This document shows, one piece after another, positions 24,725 to 33,849 of a stretch of 64,000 nt of DNA. The number at the start of each line of letters is the position of its first letter. The first letter of the stretch is position 1. The stretch is taken from NCBI GenBank assembly GCA_030427965.1, contig JAUICD010000001.1, forward strand, positions 146,625 through 210,624, given 5' to 3'. The stretch comes from Bdellovibrionia bacterium. GTDB taxonomy: Bacteria > Bdellovibrionota > Bdellovibrionia > Bdellovibrionales > JAUICD01. The position numbers were made by a program, and so were the translations under genes. The notes below the pieces were generated by a model that did no database searches, had not been told where the DNA came from, and was given only the letters and a program-made list of their open reading frames with translations.

Positions 24725-26122
24725 CTATTGGGTTTGTTCTTGGGGCTGTAGTCCCTTTTTTTTGATCTTCTCTACAAGAGTTGTTCTATTGAGTTTTAGA
24801 AGTTGAGCTGCTCTATTGCGATTCCATCCTGTTTTTTCAAGCGCTTTCAGAATGAGTGCATTTTCGTAGGCATCCACAGCTGAGTTAAAATCAATACCTG
24901 ATTTTGGAAAACTGATCTCTTCTGAATGGTTTGGTACAAATTGTCTTTCTCTGTATCGATCGGGAAGATCAATGATATCGATGATTCCATTTCCTTTAAG
25001 AATTGTAATTCTCTCTATGAGATTTTCAAGTTCTCGAACATTCCCAGGCCAAGGATAGTGGTACATCAAATCTGTTGCTTCAGGTGAAATTCCTGAGATT
25101 GCTCTTTTTTTGCTTGTATTGAATTTCTCAATAAAGTGATGAACAAGTAGTGGAATATCACTCCTTCGATTTCTTAGTGCTGGGATTTGTAAAGGAATGA
25201 CATTTAATCTGTAGAAAAGATCCTCTCTGAATTTTCCCTCCCGAACAGCTTTTTCAAGATCAATATTTGTTGCGGCCACAATTCTGACATCAACATCAAT
25301 AGACTTTGTTCCACCAACAGGCTCAAATCTTCGTTCTTGCAAAACACGAAGTAATTTGACTTGAAGGTTTGTACTCATTTCTCCAATTTCATCAAGAAAT
25401 ATGGTGCCTTCATGTGCCATTTCAAAACGACCAATTCGATTGTTCGTAGCACCTGTGAATGCGCCTTTGACATGACCAAATAGCTCACTTTCAAGAAGTT
25501 CAGCAGGAATAGCTCCACAGTTAACTGGAATCAAGGGTTTTGTTGCGCGGTCGGAATTGTAATGAATGGCACGAGCCACAACTTCTTTTCCTGTCCCACT
25601 TTCTCCAGTTACAAGAATTGTAGAATCACTATCAGCAACACGATCCACAAGCTCTAAGACTTTTGTCATCTCTTCGCTTTGGCCAACAATGTTATCAAAT
25701 TTATATTTGTGATGTAATTGTGATTTGAGTTTTGTATTTTCAGTCTTCAGGTTTTGATTTTCAAATGCCTTCTCAACCAATGAATACAATTCATCAAGAT
25801 TAAATGGCTTAGTTAAAAAATGAAATGCTCCTCTTTTAGTTGCATCTATTGCGGTTTGAATCGTTCCAAAGCCAGTCAATATAATGACTTCCATTTTTGA
25901 ATTTATATTCTTTAGCTCTGTTAACAAATCTAGTCCATCGTAGTCTGGGAGTCTCAAGTCCACAAGTGCAAGATCAAAACTCTTGTCTGATTTTGCCAAG
26001 GCCAATGCTTCGTTGCCATCTGATGCAGTTACGACTTGATAGTTGGCCTTATTCAGAGCCCTCAGTAATGTTGTTCTTAGGCTAGACTCGTCATCTACCA
26101 CAAGGACTCTTCTTGTCTGCAT
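24725..26122 (-). CDS. NtrC-family sigma-54-dependent response regulator
   Basis: Two-component transcription activator of 465 residues. The receiver domain (1-120) has the acidic pair D10-D11, phospho-acceptor Asp55 in ALVDLRLPD and Lys in LTKPFN. The AAA+ domain has Walker [15 protein letters not shown], the sigma-54 contact loop GAFTGA and Walker B GTIFLDEIGEM. The Fis-type helix-turn-helix is NRNRAAQLLKLNRTTLVEKI. ATG 26122 follows AAGGAG. The histidine kinase-like gene upstream is on the same strand, 128 bp away, and is the likely partner. The 252-bp palindrome starts right after the stop. Confidence 0.95.
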   Translation of the reverse strand: MQTRRVLVVDDESSLRTTLLRALNKANYQVVTASDGNEALALAKSDKSFDLALVDLRLPDYDGLDLLTELKNINSKMEVIILTGFGTIQTAIDATKRGAFHFLTKPFNLDELYSLVEKAFENQNLKTENTKLKSQLHHKYKFDNIVGQSEEMTKVLELVDRVADSDSTILVTGESGTGKEVVARAIHYNSDRATKPLIPVNCGAIPAELLESELFGHVKGAFTGATNNRIGRFEMAHEGTIFLDEIGEMSTNLQVKLLRVLQERRFEPVGGTKSIDVDVRIVAATNIDLEKAVREGKFREDLFYRLNVIPLQIPALRNRRSDIPLLVHHFIEKFNTSKKRAISGISPEATDLMYHYPWPGNVRELENLIERITILKGNGIIDIIDLPDRYRERQFVPNHSEEISFPKSGIDFNSAVDAYENALILKALEKTGWNRNRAAQLLKLNRTTLVEKIKKKGLQPQEQTQ

Positions 26123-26186
26123 CTTTGGCTCCTTCCTGGAGTTCGCATTTTGTGTTTCAGTCGGAAATTATTGCTGGTACTTGTTT

Positions 26187-26215
26187 AGATTAAGTAGGCT
26201 TTTTGGCGGTGTCAA
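26187..26215 (-). promoter_or_regulatory. Candidate promoter between kinase and regulator
   Basis: On the minus strand a perfect -35 TTGACA (26215-26210) is followed after 17 bp by TAATCT (26192-26187), a weak -10. The distance to the regulator ATG at 26122 is about 60 bp. It would allow the regulator to be made independently of the kinase-like gene. Confidence 0.35.
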
Positions 26216-26250
26216 TTTAGGCCGTCAAAGATTTGGACTTCCATTTAGTA

Positions 26251-28020
26251 TTAAAGTTTGGGAAAGGTAAACTTTGCCTGTCCTTTGGACTCTGCCACTC
26301 GACTCAATTCTAGGCTGGTATTGTTTTTCCCTATCCTATTTTTCAAATTTAAAACTTTATCTTTTTTGCAATCTTCAATGCTGAATTTTGAATCCAGAGG
26401 AAAGTTAAATAGAACACTTATGGATTTTTTTTCTTCATGAATTGAAATATCAACCTTAGAAACTTTATGTGAATCGACTCGACTTTCCAGTATAAGGTCA
26501 TGGATGGAGTTCATGAGTTCGAGAAAAATTTGTATCAAATAATCTGAGTGACCAGAGATCATCCACTTTTTTTTGGTATCATTGATTGAAAACTGTATAC
26601 CTCGAGATCGAGACCTAAGGTCAGCTAGAGAAATCGCTCGAGAGAGAGAGTCCGAAATATTGACGTTTTGAGGGGTATCTTGATCTGATTTTCGAGAGGA
26701 AATCAACAGATTGGCAACGATATCTTTGCAGTTGAGGGCAGCTTTTTCCATTTCGTTTATGTCTTCAAAAAATTCACTCTCAGAGTTTAAATCTGATTTT
26801 ATGAGCTGTATAAATGTAATAATTCCAGAGAGTGGATTGTTCAATTCATGGGCAATGCTTCCTCCTATTGTTCCAAGCTCTGCCTCTTTTGCTTTCTTTA
26901 AAATCCCTTTTTTAAACTCAATTTCAGATGTTACATCACGGTAGATATGAAGATAAGCTTGATTATCACTATCGTGTAGTTGGCTTATAACTTCATGATG
27001 GCTACTTTGTGCAGTGATTCGAAATGACTTTTCAAATTGGCAGTTCATGCAAGGTGTGTTGTGTCCAAATAAAACTTGATAACATTTCTGTCCTTCATTG
27101 AATTTTCGAAATGCTTTATTGGACTTGTGAATTGTATAATCTTTTTTGAGTATTGCAATGGGATGAGAGACAGCATCAAAAGTCATATCCCACTGTTTTT
27201 GTACAGTGGCCGTTTCTTGATCTTGTATGAGGCGATCAATGTTGAGTGTTGTTGCATCTGCTATTTGTGTAAGCGTTTTGGCTTTTTGGCGATCCAAAAC
27301 TTGGGTGTCTGAGCTTTTGAACTCGATAGAACCTTGCACTTCAGGGCGCAGATTGAATGAAACAATATGGATTCCTTTTTCTTTTTTCTTTGTTTTTGAA
27401 GCTGGAGGGTGTAGAGAGATTTTGATTTCCTCTATACCAAGTGGAGTTTCAATTGCTTGAAATAGACGGGTTTCCATGTCTTGGATTGAAGTGGCTTCCA
27501 TAGTTGTTACGAAAGCGCGAACAAGTAGATTGAGTTTTTCTGATGCTTCTATCGATTTTGATTTACTTTCAAGTAAACTCTTTTGACGTGCGAGCACTCG
27601 ATCTTCAAGGTTGTCGCTGAGCTCTTTGAGCTTTTTGTTTTGTTCATTGTAAAGTTTGATGAGTTCGTCATTTTGTTTCAAAAGTGCATTTTCTTCTACA
27701 GCAGATAAAATTGTTGATTCGAGGCTTTGGAGCTCATCCGACGAAATGATATGAAAGATTTTGTGAGAGCTTACAATTTTTGTGAGCTCTTCAAGCTCTA
27801 GACCCATATCAATCAACACAAATTGAGTGAAATTAACTTCTAACTCCTTGCGACCTAGAGCCTTTTCAACTTCATGATAGTTGTATTTTGTGGTTTCTAA
27901 GACAATGACTCCGTACTGAGATGGTAGAACGGAGGCCAAATTATCGACATGATCAAATTCAATATTGAAATTTGGTTTGGTTTTTTCAGTGTAGATTAAA
28001 ACATTGGAATTTGAATTCAT
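26251..28020 (-). CDS. Histidine kinase-like protein with degenerate ATPase domain
   Basis: A 589-residue cytoplasmic sensor without membrane spans. In order: a receiver-like region (1-110), a coiled coil (about 110-160), a GAF-like region (160-265), a PAS domain (275-370) with a Cys cluster (Cys313, Cys324, Cys327), then a HisKA domain with the phospho-acceptor His391 in SIAHELNNPLSG. In the C-terminal ATPase domain I find an N-box-like ELMNSIHDLI, but no D-x-G-x-G box and no G-rich lid, so autophosphorylation is doubtful. The gene overlaps the M14 peptidase gene (ATGA) and precedes the NtrC-type regulator; the three form one unit. Confidence 0.85.
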   Translation of the reverse strand: MNSNSNVLIYTEKTKPNFNIEFDHVDNLASVLPSQYGVIVLETTKYNYHEVEKALGRKELEVNFTQFVLIDMGLELEELTKIVSSHKIFHIISSDELQSLESTILSAVEENALLKQNDELIKLYNEQNKKLKELSDNLEDRVLARQKSLLESKSKSIEASEKLNLLVRAFVTTMEATSIQDMETRLFQAIETPLGIEEIKISLHPPASKTKKKEKGIHIVSFNLRPEVQGSIEFKSSDTQVLDRQKAKTLTQIADATTLNIDRLIQDQETATVQKQWDMTFDAVSHPIAILKKDYTIHKSNKAFRKFNEGQKCYQVLFGHNTPCMNCQFEKSFRITAQSSHHEVISQLHDSDNQAYLHIYRDVTSEIEFKKGILKKAKEAELGTIGGSIAHELNNPLSGIITFIQLIKSDLNSESEFFEDINEMEKAALNCKDIVANLLISSRKSDQDTPQNVNISDSLSRAISLADLRSRSRGIQFSINDTKKKWMISGHSDYLIQIFLELMNSIHDLILESRVDSHKVSKVDISIHEEKKSISVLFNFPLDSKFSIEDCKKDKVLNLKNRIGKNNTSLELSRVAESKGQAKFTFPKL

Positions 28021-28673
28021 CTGAAAATCTCTTCAAACGCAGGTTCAAATCTAGACCAAATGGTTTCGAGTTTGACACCTTCCTTTTCTTCCACACAGAT
28101 GACAGGTATTTTAAGCTCTCGCCATGCCCAATCGCCCAAACTTCCGGGCGTGGAGTACCCAATGTCAGATTGAAGTGGGTAACCTGTCACTTGACTCAAT
28201 ATTTCGGCTTCTTTCGGGGCTTTGTCTGAAGTGAACACAATGCATGGGTTCCATGAATGAAAGTGGCAGATAAGTCTTGGGCTGTAGCGCGTGATAGTTT
28301 CAATGAGTGCTTTGGTCTCAATTTCACTTCCGGGATGTTTTCCTGGAAAATATCTTGGGGCTTTCATGGTGGGCGACCAGTTGTGAGGGAAATTTCGATT
28401 CAAATCGACTCCGTTGGCATTGACCCGAGATCCTGCCTTAAACCCATCAACGTTCAAACAGGGAATGAGGAGCCAGGAATTGTGGTTATTTTGCATCAAC
28501 CATTGTAAGAGTTTGTTGGCAAGTTCAACGCCTTCAGGTTCATCACCGTGGACCCCTCCTATGAAAAGAATGGATTTCCCGTGATCTGAATTATTGGATT
28601 TATACAGACTTAAAGGATGCGCCTTTGGCGTTGTGGCAATTGTAGAGCTGGTGATTTGAGGAAGGTTGGACAT
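28017..28673 (-). CDS. M14-family zinc carboxypeptidase (MpaA-like)
   Basis: A 218-residue metallopeptidase without signal peptide, so probably cytoplasmic. Zinc ligands are His42 and Glu45 in GGVHGDEPEG and His137 or His139 in CHFHSW. The catalytic Glu is in VCVEE-KEG region (Glu195-198); substrate-binding residues are in GVDLNRNFPHNW. This is the subgroup of MpaA, which cleaves murein peptides during recycling; that substrate is inferred. Its last four bases overlap the start of the sensor gene, so peptide hydrolysis and sensing may be linked. Confidence 0.82.
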   Translation of the reverse strand: MSNLPQITSSTIATTPKAHPLSLYKSNNSDHGKSILFIGGVHGDEPEGVELANKLLQWLMQNNHNSWLLIPCLNVDGFKAGSRVNANGVDLNRNFPHNWSPTMKAPRYFPGKHPGSEIETKALIETITRYSPRLICHFHSWNPCIVFTSDKAPKEAEILSQVTGYPLQSDIGYSTPGSLGDWAWRELKIPVICVEEKEGVKLETIWSRFEPAFEEIFR

Positions 28674-28825
28674 GCTTTAAATCTATTGGAGTGGAGGGCC
28701 GATGTCGAGAGAGGCTGGTCCTCAGAGGCGAGTTTTTGGGCATGATGTTATCAGAGGAAAAATCTAGGATATCTTGGTAGGTTGGGTTTTGACCAAAAGG
28801 TGGCGTCTTGCGAGATTTTGACAAT

Positions 28826-30190
28826 ATGACAGTGATTTTACTTGCGGCCGGGCAAGGCACCCGTATGAAATCACCACTACCGAAAGTGTTACACCCTATT
28901 TCGGGTGAGCCTATGATTTATCGGATTATTCGAACCATTCAATCTTTGGGAGATGCTGAAATTCGAGTTGTCGTTGGTCATGGAAAAGAATTGGTAAGTC
29001 GAGTTGTGGACGGACTGGGGGTGACATGTCTAATCCAAGAAAAGCAATTGGGAACAGGGGATGCTGTTCGAGTTGCAATGGAACCACCGACAGACGGAGA
29101 TGTTTTGGTTTTAAATGGAGATCATCCTCTCATTACGGCTGATGATCTTTCAAAAATTGTACGTGAGTTCAAATCATCAGATGTGGGAATGGGTGTTGTG
29201 ACTTGTGAGTTAGGTGAGCCGGGTTCATTTGGAAGAATTGTACGAGATTCATACGGAACGGTTCAGGCAATTGTAGAAGCAAAAGATGCAACAGATGTTG
29301 CATTAAAAATAAAAGAAGTGAACACAGGTATATATGTGGCAAGCTCTGATATATTCAAAAAATACTTGCCTCAAATCCAATCTACAAATGCACAGAATGA
29401 ATATTACTTAACAGATGTTGTTGAACTTATGCGTACAGATCAAAAAGAGATATTGGGTATTAAAGCCAATCGCAATGTGGCGTTTGGCGTAAATTCACAG
29501 ATGGAGTTGGCCATGGCGAACAAAGAGATCTATAGAAAAAAAGTGGATACATTGCTTGAAAATGGAGTCATAGTACTGGACCCAGAGACAACTTATGTGG
29601 AAGATGAGGTTGAAGTGGGCTCTGGTGCTGTTTTGTACCCTGGTGTTTTTTTGAGAGGAAAAACCCAAATTGGTGCTTTGACGGTTATTGAGCCCAACTG
29701 CATGATTATTCAATCTACAATTGGTGACTCGTGTGAAATCAAAGCAGGAAGTTATATAGAAAAATCTGAGGTGGGCGAAAGATCTGTATTGGGTCCTTAT
29801 GCGCGTTTGAGACCAGAAACAAAGATTGGAAAGGAATGTAAGATTGGAAATTTTGTAGAACTTAAGAAAGTGGACTTTGGAGATAAATCCAAAGCATCAC
29901 ATCTGACTTACCTGGGGGATGCCGAAGTCGGTGAAGACACAAACATTGGTTGTGGAACGATCACTTGTAATTACAGAGAAGACAAAAAGAAATATAAGAC
30001 AAAAATTGGGAGTGGAGTATTTGTTGGAAGTGACACGCAGTTTATTGCTCCTGTAGAAATTGGAGATGGAGCTTTAATTGGGAGTGGGTCTACTATCACA
30101 AAGAACGTTCCCAAAGACGCGCTGGCCGTGGCTAGAGGAAGGCAAATTGTAAAAGAGGGTTGGGCGACGAGGTTTACTGGAAAGAAATGA
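28826..30190 (+). CDS. glmU: Bifunctional GlmU (GlcNAc-1-P uridyltransferase / GlcN-1-P acetyltransferase)
   Basis: Makes UDP-GlcNAc from glucosamine-1-phosphate, the entry point to peptidoglycan and lipopolysaccharide. About 454 residues. The N-terminal nucleotidyltransferase starts MTVILLAAGQGTRMKSPLPK. The C-terminal left-handed beta-helix consists of hexapeptide repeats (IGDSCEIKAGSYIEKSEVG, KASHLTYLGDAEVGEDTNIG) and holds the acetyltransferase site. The ATG at 28826 has no ribosome site; a TTG at 28808 does (AAGGTGG) and would add six residues. Followed after 22 bp by glmS, so the two enzymes of UDP-GlcNAc synthesis form an operon. Confidence 0.96.
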   Translation: MTVILLAAGQGTRMKSPLPKVLHPISGEPMIYRIIRTIQSLGDAEIRVVVGHGKELVSRVVDGLGVTCLIQEKQLGTGDAVRVAMEPPTDGDVLVLNGDHPLITADDLSKIVREFKSSDVGMGVVTCELGEPGSFGRIVRDSYGTVQAIVEAKDATDVALKIKEVNTGIYVASSDIFKKYLPQIQSTNAQNEYYLTDVVELMRTDQKEILGIKANRNVAFGVNSQMELAMANKEIYRKKVDTLLENGVIVLDPETTYVEDEVEVGSGAVLYPGVFLRGKTQIGALTVIEPNCMIIQSTIGDSCEIKAGSYIEKSEVGERSVLGPYARLRPETKIGKECKIGNFVELKKVDFGDKSKASHLTYLGDAEVGEDTNIGCGTITCNYREDKKKYKTKIGSGVFVGSDTQFIAPVEIGDGALIGSGSTITKNVPKDALAVARGRQIVKEGWATRFTGKK

Positions 30191-30212
30191 GTCGACTGAA
30201 AGAGGCGCGATT

Positions 30213-32096
30213 ATGTGTGGAATTATTGGTTATCAAGGTGAAAGAAATCCAAAAGAAGTGATTATCAATGGATTAAAATGCTTGGAATACCGTGGCTATG
30301 ACAGTGCGGGAATTGCTATTCTCAATGATGGAAAACTCAAACGTGTGAGGGCTGAAGGAAAGCTTGAGAACCTCAATAAGAAAATTGAAAATATCGATTT
30401 CAATGGTCACCTAGGTATTGGGCATACAAGGTGGGCCACTCATGGAGCGCCATCTGAGATGAACGCGCATCCTCATTATGTGGATGGAGTGAGTCTTGTT
30501 CACAATGGCATCATTGAAAATTACATGGACTTGAGAGATGAGCTTCTAAGTTGTGGTGCTAAAATCACTTCTGAAACGGATTCCGAATTGGTTGCACATC
30601 TAGTGGCTCGTGAATTTCAAATATCTAAAGATTTGTTGAAATCTGTTCAGAAAGTTTTACCAAGACTTGAGGGTGCGTTTTCCATAGTAGTGGCATCTGA
30701 AGATCAGCCGGATCGACTTGTTGCATTTAAAAATGGTCCTCCACTTGTTATTGGCCAAGGGGATGGTGAGACTGTTGTTGCCAGCGACATTCAACCCATT
30801 GTTGCCTACACGAAGAAAGTTTTCTATCTCGAAGATTTTGAAATTGCCGAAGTGACTCGTGAAAAAGTTGAAATTTACAACCTGAAGGGCGAAAAAATTG
30901 ACCGAATGCCGCTTGAGGTGAGTTGGAGTTCTGAAAAAGCGGAAAAGCATGGCTTTCCTCACTTTATGTTAAAAGAAATTTTTGAACAACCTGCAGCTGT
31001 GCAAAGAGCCATTGCCGAGTATCTTGATATTGAAAAAAAGGAAATTCAACTTGGAGACCTTGGTTTTTCAGACACTTTTGATCAATATATTGCTAAGGCA
31101 AACAAAAAAAATGCGATCGAAACAGATGAGATTTTAAAAAATGTAGAGCGTGTTTTTATTGTGGCGTGTGGAACAAGTTATTATGCAGGACTTGTGGGTG
31201 AATATCTTATTGAGAAGTGGGCACGAGTTCCTGTGGAAGTTGAGTTTGCAAGTGAATTTCGGTATCGGCACCCTGTTCTTCCTAAAAATTCACTTTTTAT
31301 CACAATTTCACAGAGTGGAGAAACGGCAGATACACTTGCTGCTCTTCGATTGGCAAATGAATCTGATGTGACGTCACTTTCTATTTGTAATGTTCCAGGT
31401 TCAACAATTGACCGTGAGTCGACTGGCCATATTTATATGTCTGCTGGAGTGGAAGTTGGCGTAGCAAGCACTAAGGCTTTTACAAGCACCCTTGCATTAC
31501 TGAATATTTTTGGACTTTATCTTGGAAAACTCAAAGGTGAAGTTGACCGAGATGAAGAAGTTCGGCTTGTTGAAGGTTTGATTCACCTTCCGAGTCAGAT
31601 GGAGCAGGTTTTATCTTATGACAAATTTTTCTCTCAAGCGGCAGAAACTCTGAAAAACTTTAAAGGTTTTCTTTATATTGGACGAGGTGTGAATTTCCCT
31701 ATTGCTCTTGAGGGTGCATTGAAATTGAAAGAACTTGCATACATGCATGCTGAAGGTTATGCGGCTGGTGAGATGAAGCATGGGCCGATTGCCCTTATTG
31801 ATAATCGAATGGCTATTGTGGTTGTAGCCCCAGATGATGATCTGTATGAAAAAACAGTTAGCAATTTAGAAGAGGTACGCGCACGTGGTGGGCAAATTAT
31901 TTCGATAGGAACTGAAGGAAATAAAAAACTCAAAGAACTCAGTCTTCATCTGCTATCTCTTCCAAAGAGTGAGTGGTCAATCAATGCCATTTTATCTGTA
32001 GTTCCTGTTCAACTTTTGGCTTACTATGTTGCAAATGCACTGGGGCATGATGTGGATCAGCCAAGAAATTTAGCAAAATCGGTGACTGTCGAATAA
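30213..32096 (+). CDS. glmS: Glucosamine--fructose-6-phosphate aminotransferase
   Basis: Transfers glutamine amide nitrogen to fructose-6-phosphate, giving glucosamine-6-phosphate. The glutaminase nucleophile is Cys2 (MCGIIGYQGE). The GATase domain has the family segments LEYRGYDSAGIAI and IGHTRWATHGAPS. Two SIS domains carry FVACGTSYYAG-type and SQSGETADTLAAL sequences, and the chain ends NLAKSVTVE as usual. At 627 residues it is slightly longer than the common 605-610. No glmS ribozyme was seen in the 22-bp gap to glmU. Confidence 0.97.
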   Translation: MCGIIGYQGERNPKEVIINGLKCLEYRGYDSAGIAILNDGKLKRVRAEGKLENLNKKIENIDFNGHLGIGHTRWATHGAPSEMNAHPHYVDGVSLVHNGIIENYMDLRDELLSCGAKITSETDSELVAHLVAREFQISKDLLKSVQKVLPRLEGAFSIVVASEDQPDRLVAFKNGPPLVIGQGDGETVVASDIQPIVAYTKKVFYLEDFEIAEVTREKVEIYNLKGEKIDRMPLEVSWSSEKAEKHGFPHFMLKEIFEQPAAVQRAIAEYLDIEKKEIQLGDLGFSDTFDQYIAKANKKNAIETDEILKNVERVFIVACGTSYYAGLVGEYLIEKWARVPVEVEFASEFRYRHPVLPKNSLFITISQSGETADTLAALRLANESDVTSLSICNVPGSTIDRESTGHIYMSAGVEVGVASTKAFTSTLALLNIFGLYLGKLKGEVDRDEEVRLVEGLIHLPSQMEQVLSYDKFFSQAAETLKNFKGFLYIGRGVNFPIALEGALKLKELAYMHAEGYAAGEMKHGPIALIDNRMAIVVVAPDDDLYEKTVSNLEEVRARGGQIISIGTEGNKKLKELSLHLLSLPKSEWSINAILSVVPVQLLAYYVANALGHDVDQPRNLAKSVTVE

Positions 32097-32126
32097 ACTG
32101 TTTTCCAATGATTTTATAAATAGGAT

Positions 32127-33509
32127 TTAAATTCTTGTTTCTTTTGCTCTTGAGACACTCTTGCTTTGTACAGGAAAAATACTTTGAGTTTCAACAAATT
32201 GAGAAAAACACAATTTTGCACGATCTAATATCATTTCGCGCTTTAGCTTTTTGTTCTTCTTTTTCATTTCAACAGGAGGGAATAGTCCAAAATTGATATT
32301 TGTTGGCTGAAAATTGTCTTTGTCTTCTTGAGTTATTGCATTCAGAAGCGCACCCATTGCTGATTCATTTGGTGGGTATTGGATCAACAAGTCTTGAAGC
32401 TTTTGATCCAAAAACCGAGAAACAAGTAAACCTATGCAAGTGGATTCAAAGTATCCTTCAACCCCAGTGATTTGGCCTGCAAAAAATAAAAGTGGATCTT
32501 TGACTGAAGAGAGGTCATGATTGAGCCTCTTTGGGGAATTGATGTATAGGTTTTTGTGAATACTTCCAAGTTTTAAAAAATCGGCATTTTCTAAACCGGG
32601 AATCATTTTAAAAATTCGTTTTTGCTCGGAGTATGCCATTTTGGTTTGAAATCCGACCATATTGAATGCTGTTCCAGATTTATTGTCTTGCCTCAACTGG
32701 ACAACGGCGTGAGGCCATTTGTCAGTCCCAGGATACGGAAGACCTTTGGGAGTCATACATCCAAACCTTGGTGTTTCTGGCCCTCGTCGTATCATTTCTT
32801 CAATTGGCATACAGGATTCAAAATATGGAATATCTTTTTCAAAATCCTTAGGTTCAATTTTTCGAGCTCCATTAACCTCAGTAACAAAACGATCATACTC
32901 GTCTTTGTTCAAAGGACAGTTGATATAATCATTTGTACCCTTTCCCCATCGGTCTGCTTTCCAACATTTGGTCATATCTATAGAGTCAGCGTCTAAAATC
33001 GGGGCAATGGCATCAAAGAAATAAAGGAAATCATCTCCAAAATGTTCTGCCATAGATTGTGATAGACTCAGTGATGTCAGTGGTCCCGTTGCAACAACTG
33101 TTGGGCGCGGAATATCATTTAAACTCTTTACTTCATCGGCCTTGATTTGAATTCGAGGATGTTCTTTTACTTTCTTATCAATAATTTCAGAAAAGACGAC
33201 TCTATCAACTCCAAGAGCTTGTCCAGCAGGAACAGCAGCTTCTTTTGCTGCTTTAAGAATAAATGAATTGAGTTTTTCAGCTTCCCACTTAAGTTGCCCT
33301 GGGGCAGAGGCGTCGCTCAAGTTTCCAAAGGAATTGGAGCAAACAAGTTCAGAGAGGTTGGAGGTTTTGTGTGCAGGAGTTGTGTGCGTGTTAGATTTAC
33401 GCATTTCATATAAATCAATTTCATAGCCCATTTCAGCAAGTTGGAGCGCACATTCACTTCCAGCTAAGCCCCCTCCGATGATTGAAATTGTACTTTTTTT
33501 AGATTCCAT
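32127..33509 (-). CDS. trmFO: tRNA (uracil-5-)-methyltransferase TrmFO
   Basis: Folate- and FAD-dependent formation of ribothymidine at position 54 of tRNA. About 460 residues. N-terminal FAD motif GGGLAGSECALQLA; family segments YEMR, LVCSNSFGNLSDASAPGQLK (with the catalytic Cys) and FAGQITGVEGYFESTCIG (second Cys). I prefer ATG 33509, with AAGG upstream, over 33524. The DciA-like gene starts only 13 bp away on the opposite strand, so the two promoters must lie inside the coding regions. Confidence 0.95.
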   Translation of the reverse strand: MESKKSTISIIGGGLAGSECALQLAEMGYEIDLYEMRKSNTHTTPAHKTSNLSELVCSNSFGNLSDASAPGQLKWEAEKLNSFILKAAKEAAVPAGQALGVDRVVFSEIIDKKVKEHPRIQIKADEVKSLNDIPRPTVVATGPLTSLSLSQSMAEHFGDDFLYFFDAIAPILDADSIDMTKCWKADRWGKGTNDYINCPLNKDEYDRFVTEVNGARKIEPKDFEKDIPYFESCMPIEEMIRRGPETPRFGCMTPKGLPYPGTDKWPHAVVQLRQDNKSGTAFNMVGFQTKMAYSEQKRIFKMIPGLENADFLKLGSIHKNLYINSPKRLNHDLSSVKDPLLFFAGQITGVEGYFESTCIGLLVSRFLDQKLQDLLIQYPPNESAMGALLNAITQEDKDNFQPTNINFGLFPPVEMKKKNKKLKREMILDRAKLCFSQFVETQSIFPVQSKSVSRAKETRI

Positions 33510-33522
33510 ATAGTTTACCTTC

Positions 33523-33849
33523 ATGTCCCGAAAGCCGAAACGTAAGAGCGATTTAAACTCTGCATCAGATGTCCTACAGTCTCTGATTGGTGATGTCCAG
33601 TCACCATTGGGAAATAGCTTTCAGAGATATAAATTGTCTCGTAAGTGGCCTGAAATTGTAGGTGAAGCTATTTCTGAGAACAGCAAACCTGTTTCTTTTT
33701 ACAAAGGGATTCTCTATGTTTGGGCCAAGAACTCTGCTTGGCTCCATCAGCTCAATTATATGAAAGATCATATACGCGACAAAGTAAATTCGCATGTTGG
33801 GCATGAGTGGACAAGTGAAGTGAGATTCAAGCTGGATCAGAGGCCATAA
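33523..33849 (+). CDS. DUF721 / DciA-like protein
   Basis: A 108-residue DUF721-domain protein. The domain (about residues 15-105) has the typical pattern WPEIVGEAISENSKPVSFYK then ILYVWAKNSAWLHQLNYMKD and ends in an amphipathic strand. In several bacteria the family member DciA loads or activates the replicative helicase DnaB. This genome could lack DnaC-type loaders; that is inference. The N-terminal basic head SRKPKRKSD may bind DNA. ATG 33523 is fixed by the short distance to trmFO. The stop overlaps the convergent M23 peptidase by 13 bp. Confidence 0.78.
   Translation: MSRKPKRKSDLNSASDVLQSLIGDVQSPLGNSFQRYKLSRKWPEIVGEAISENSKPVSFYKGILYVWAKNSAWLHQLNYMKDHIRDKVNSHVGHEWTSEVRFKLDQRP

Noticed and set aside
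30190..30213. glmS ribozyme
   Set aside because: The gap between glmU and glmS is only 22 bp, far too short.
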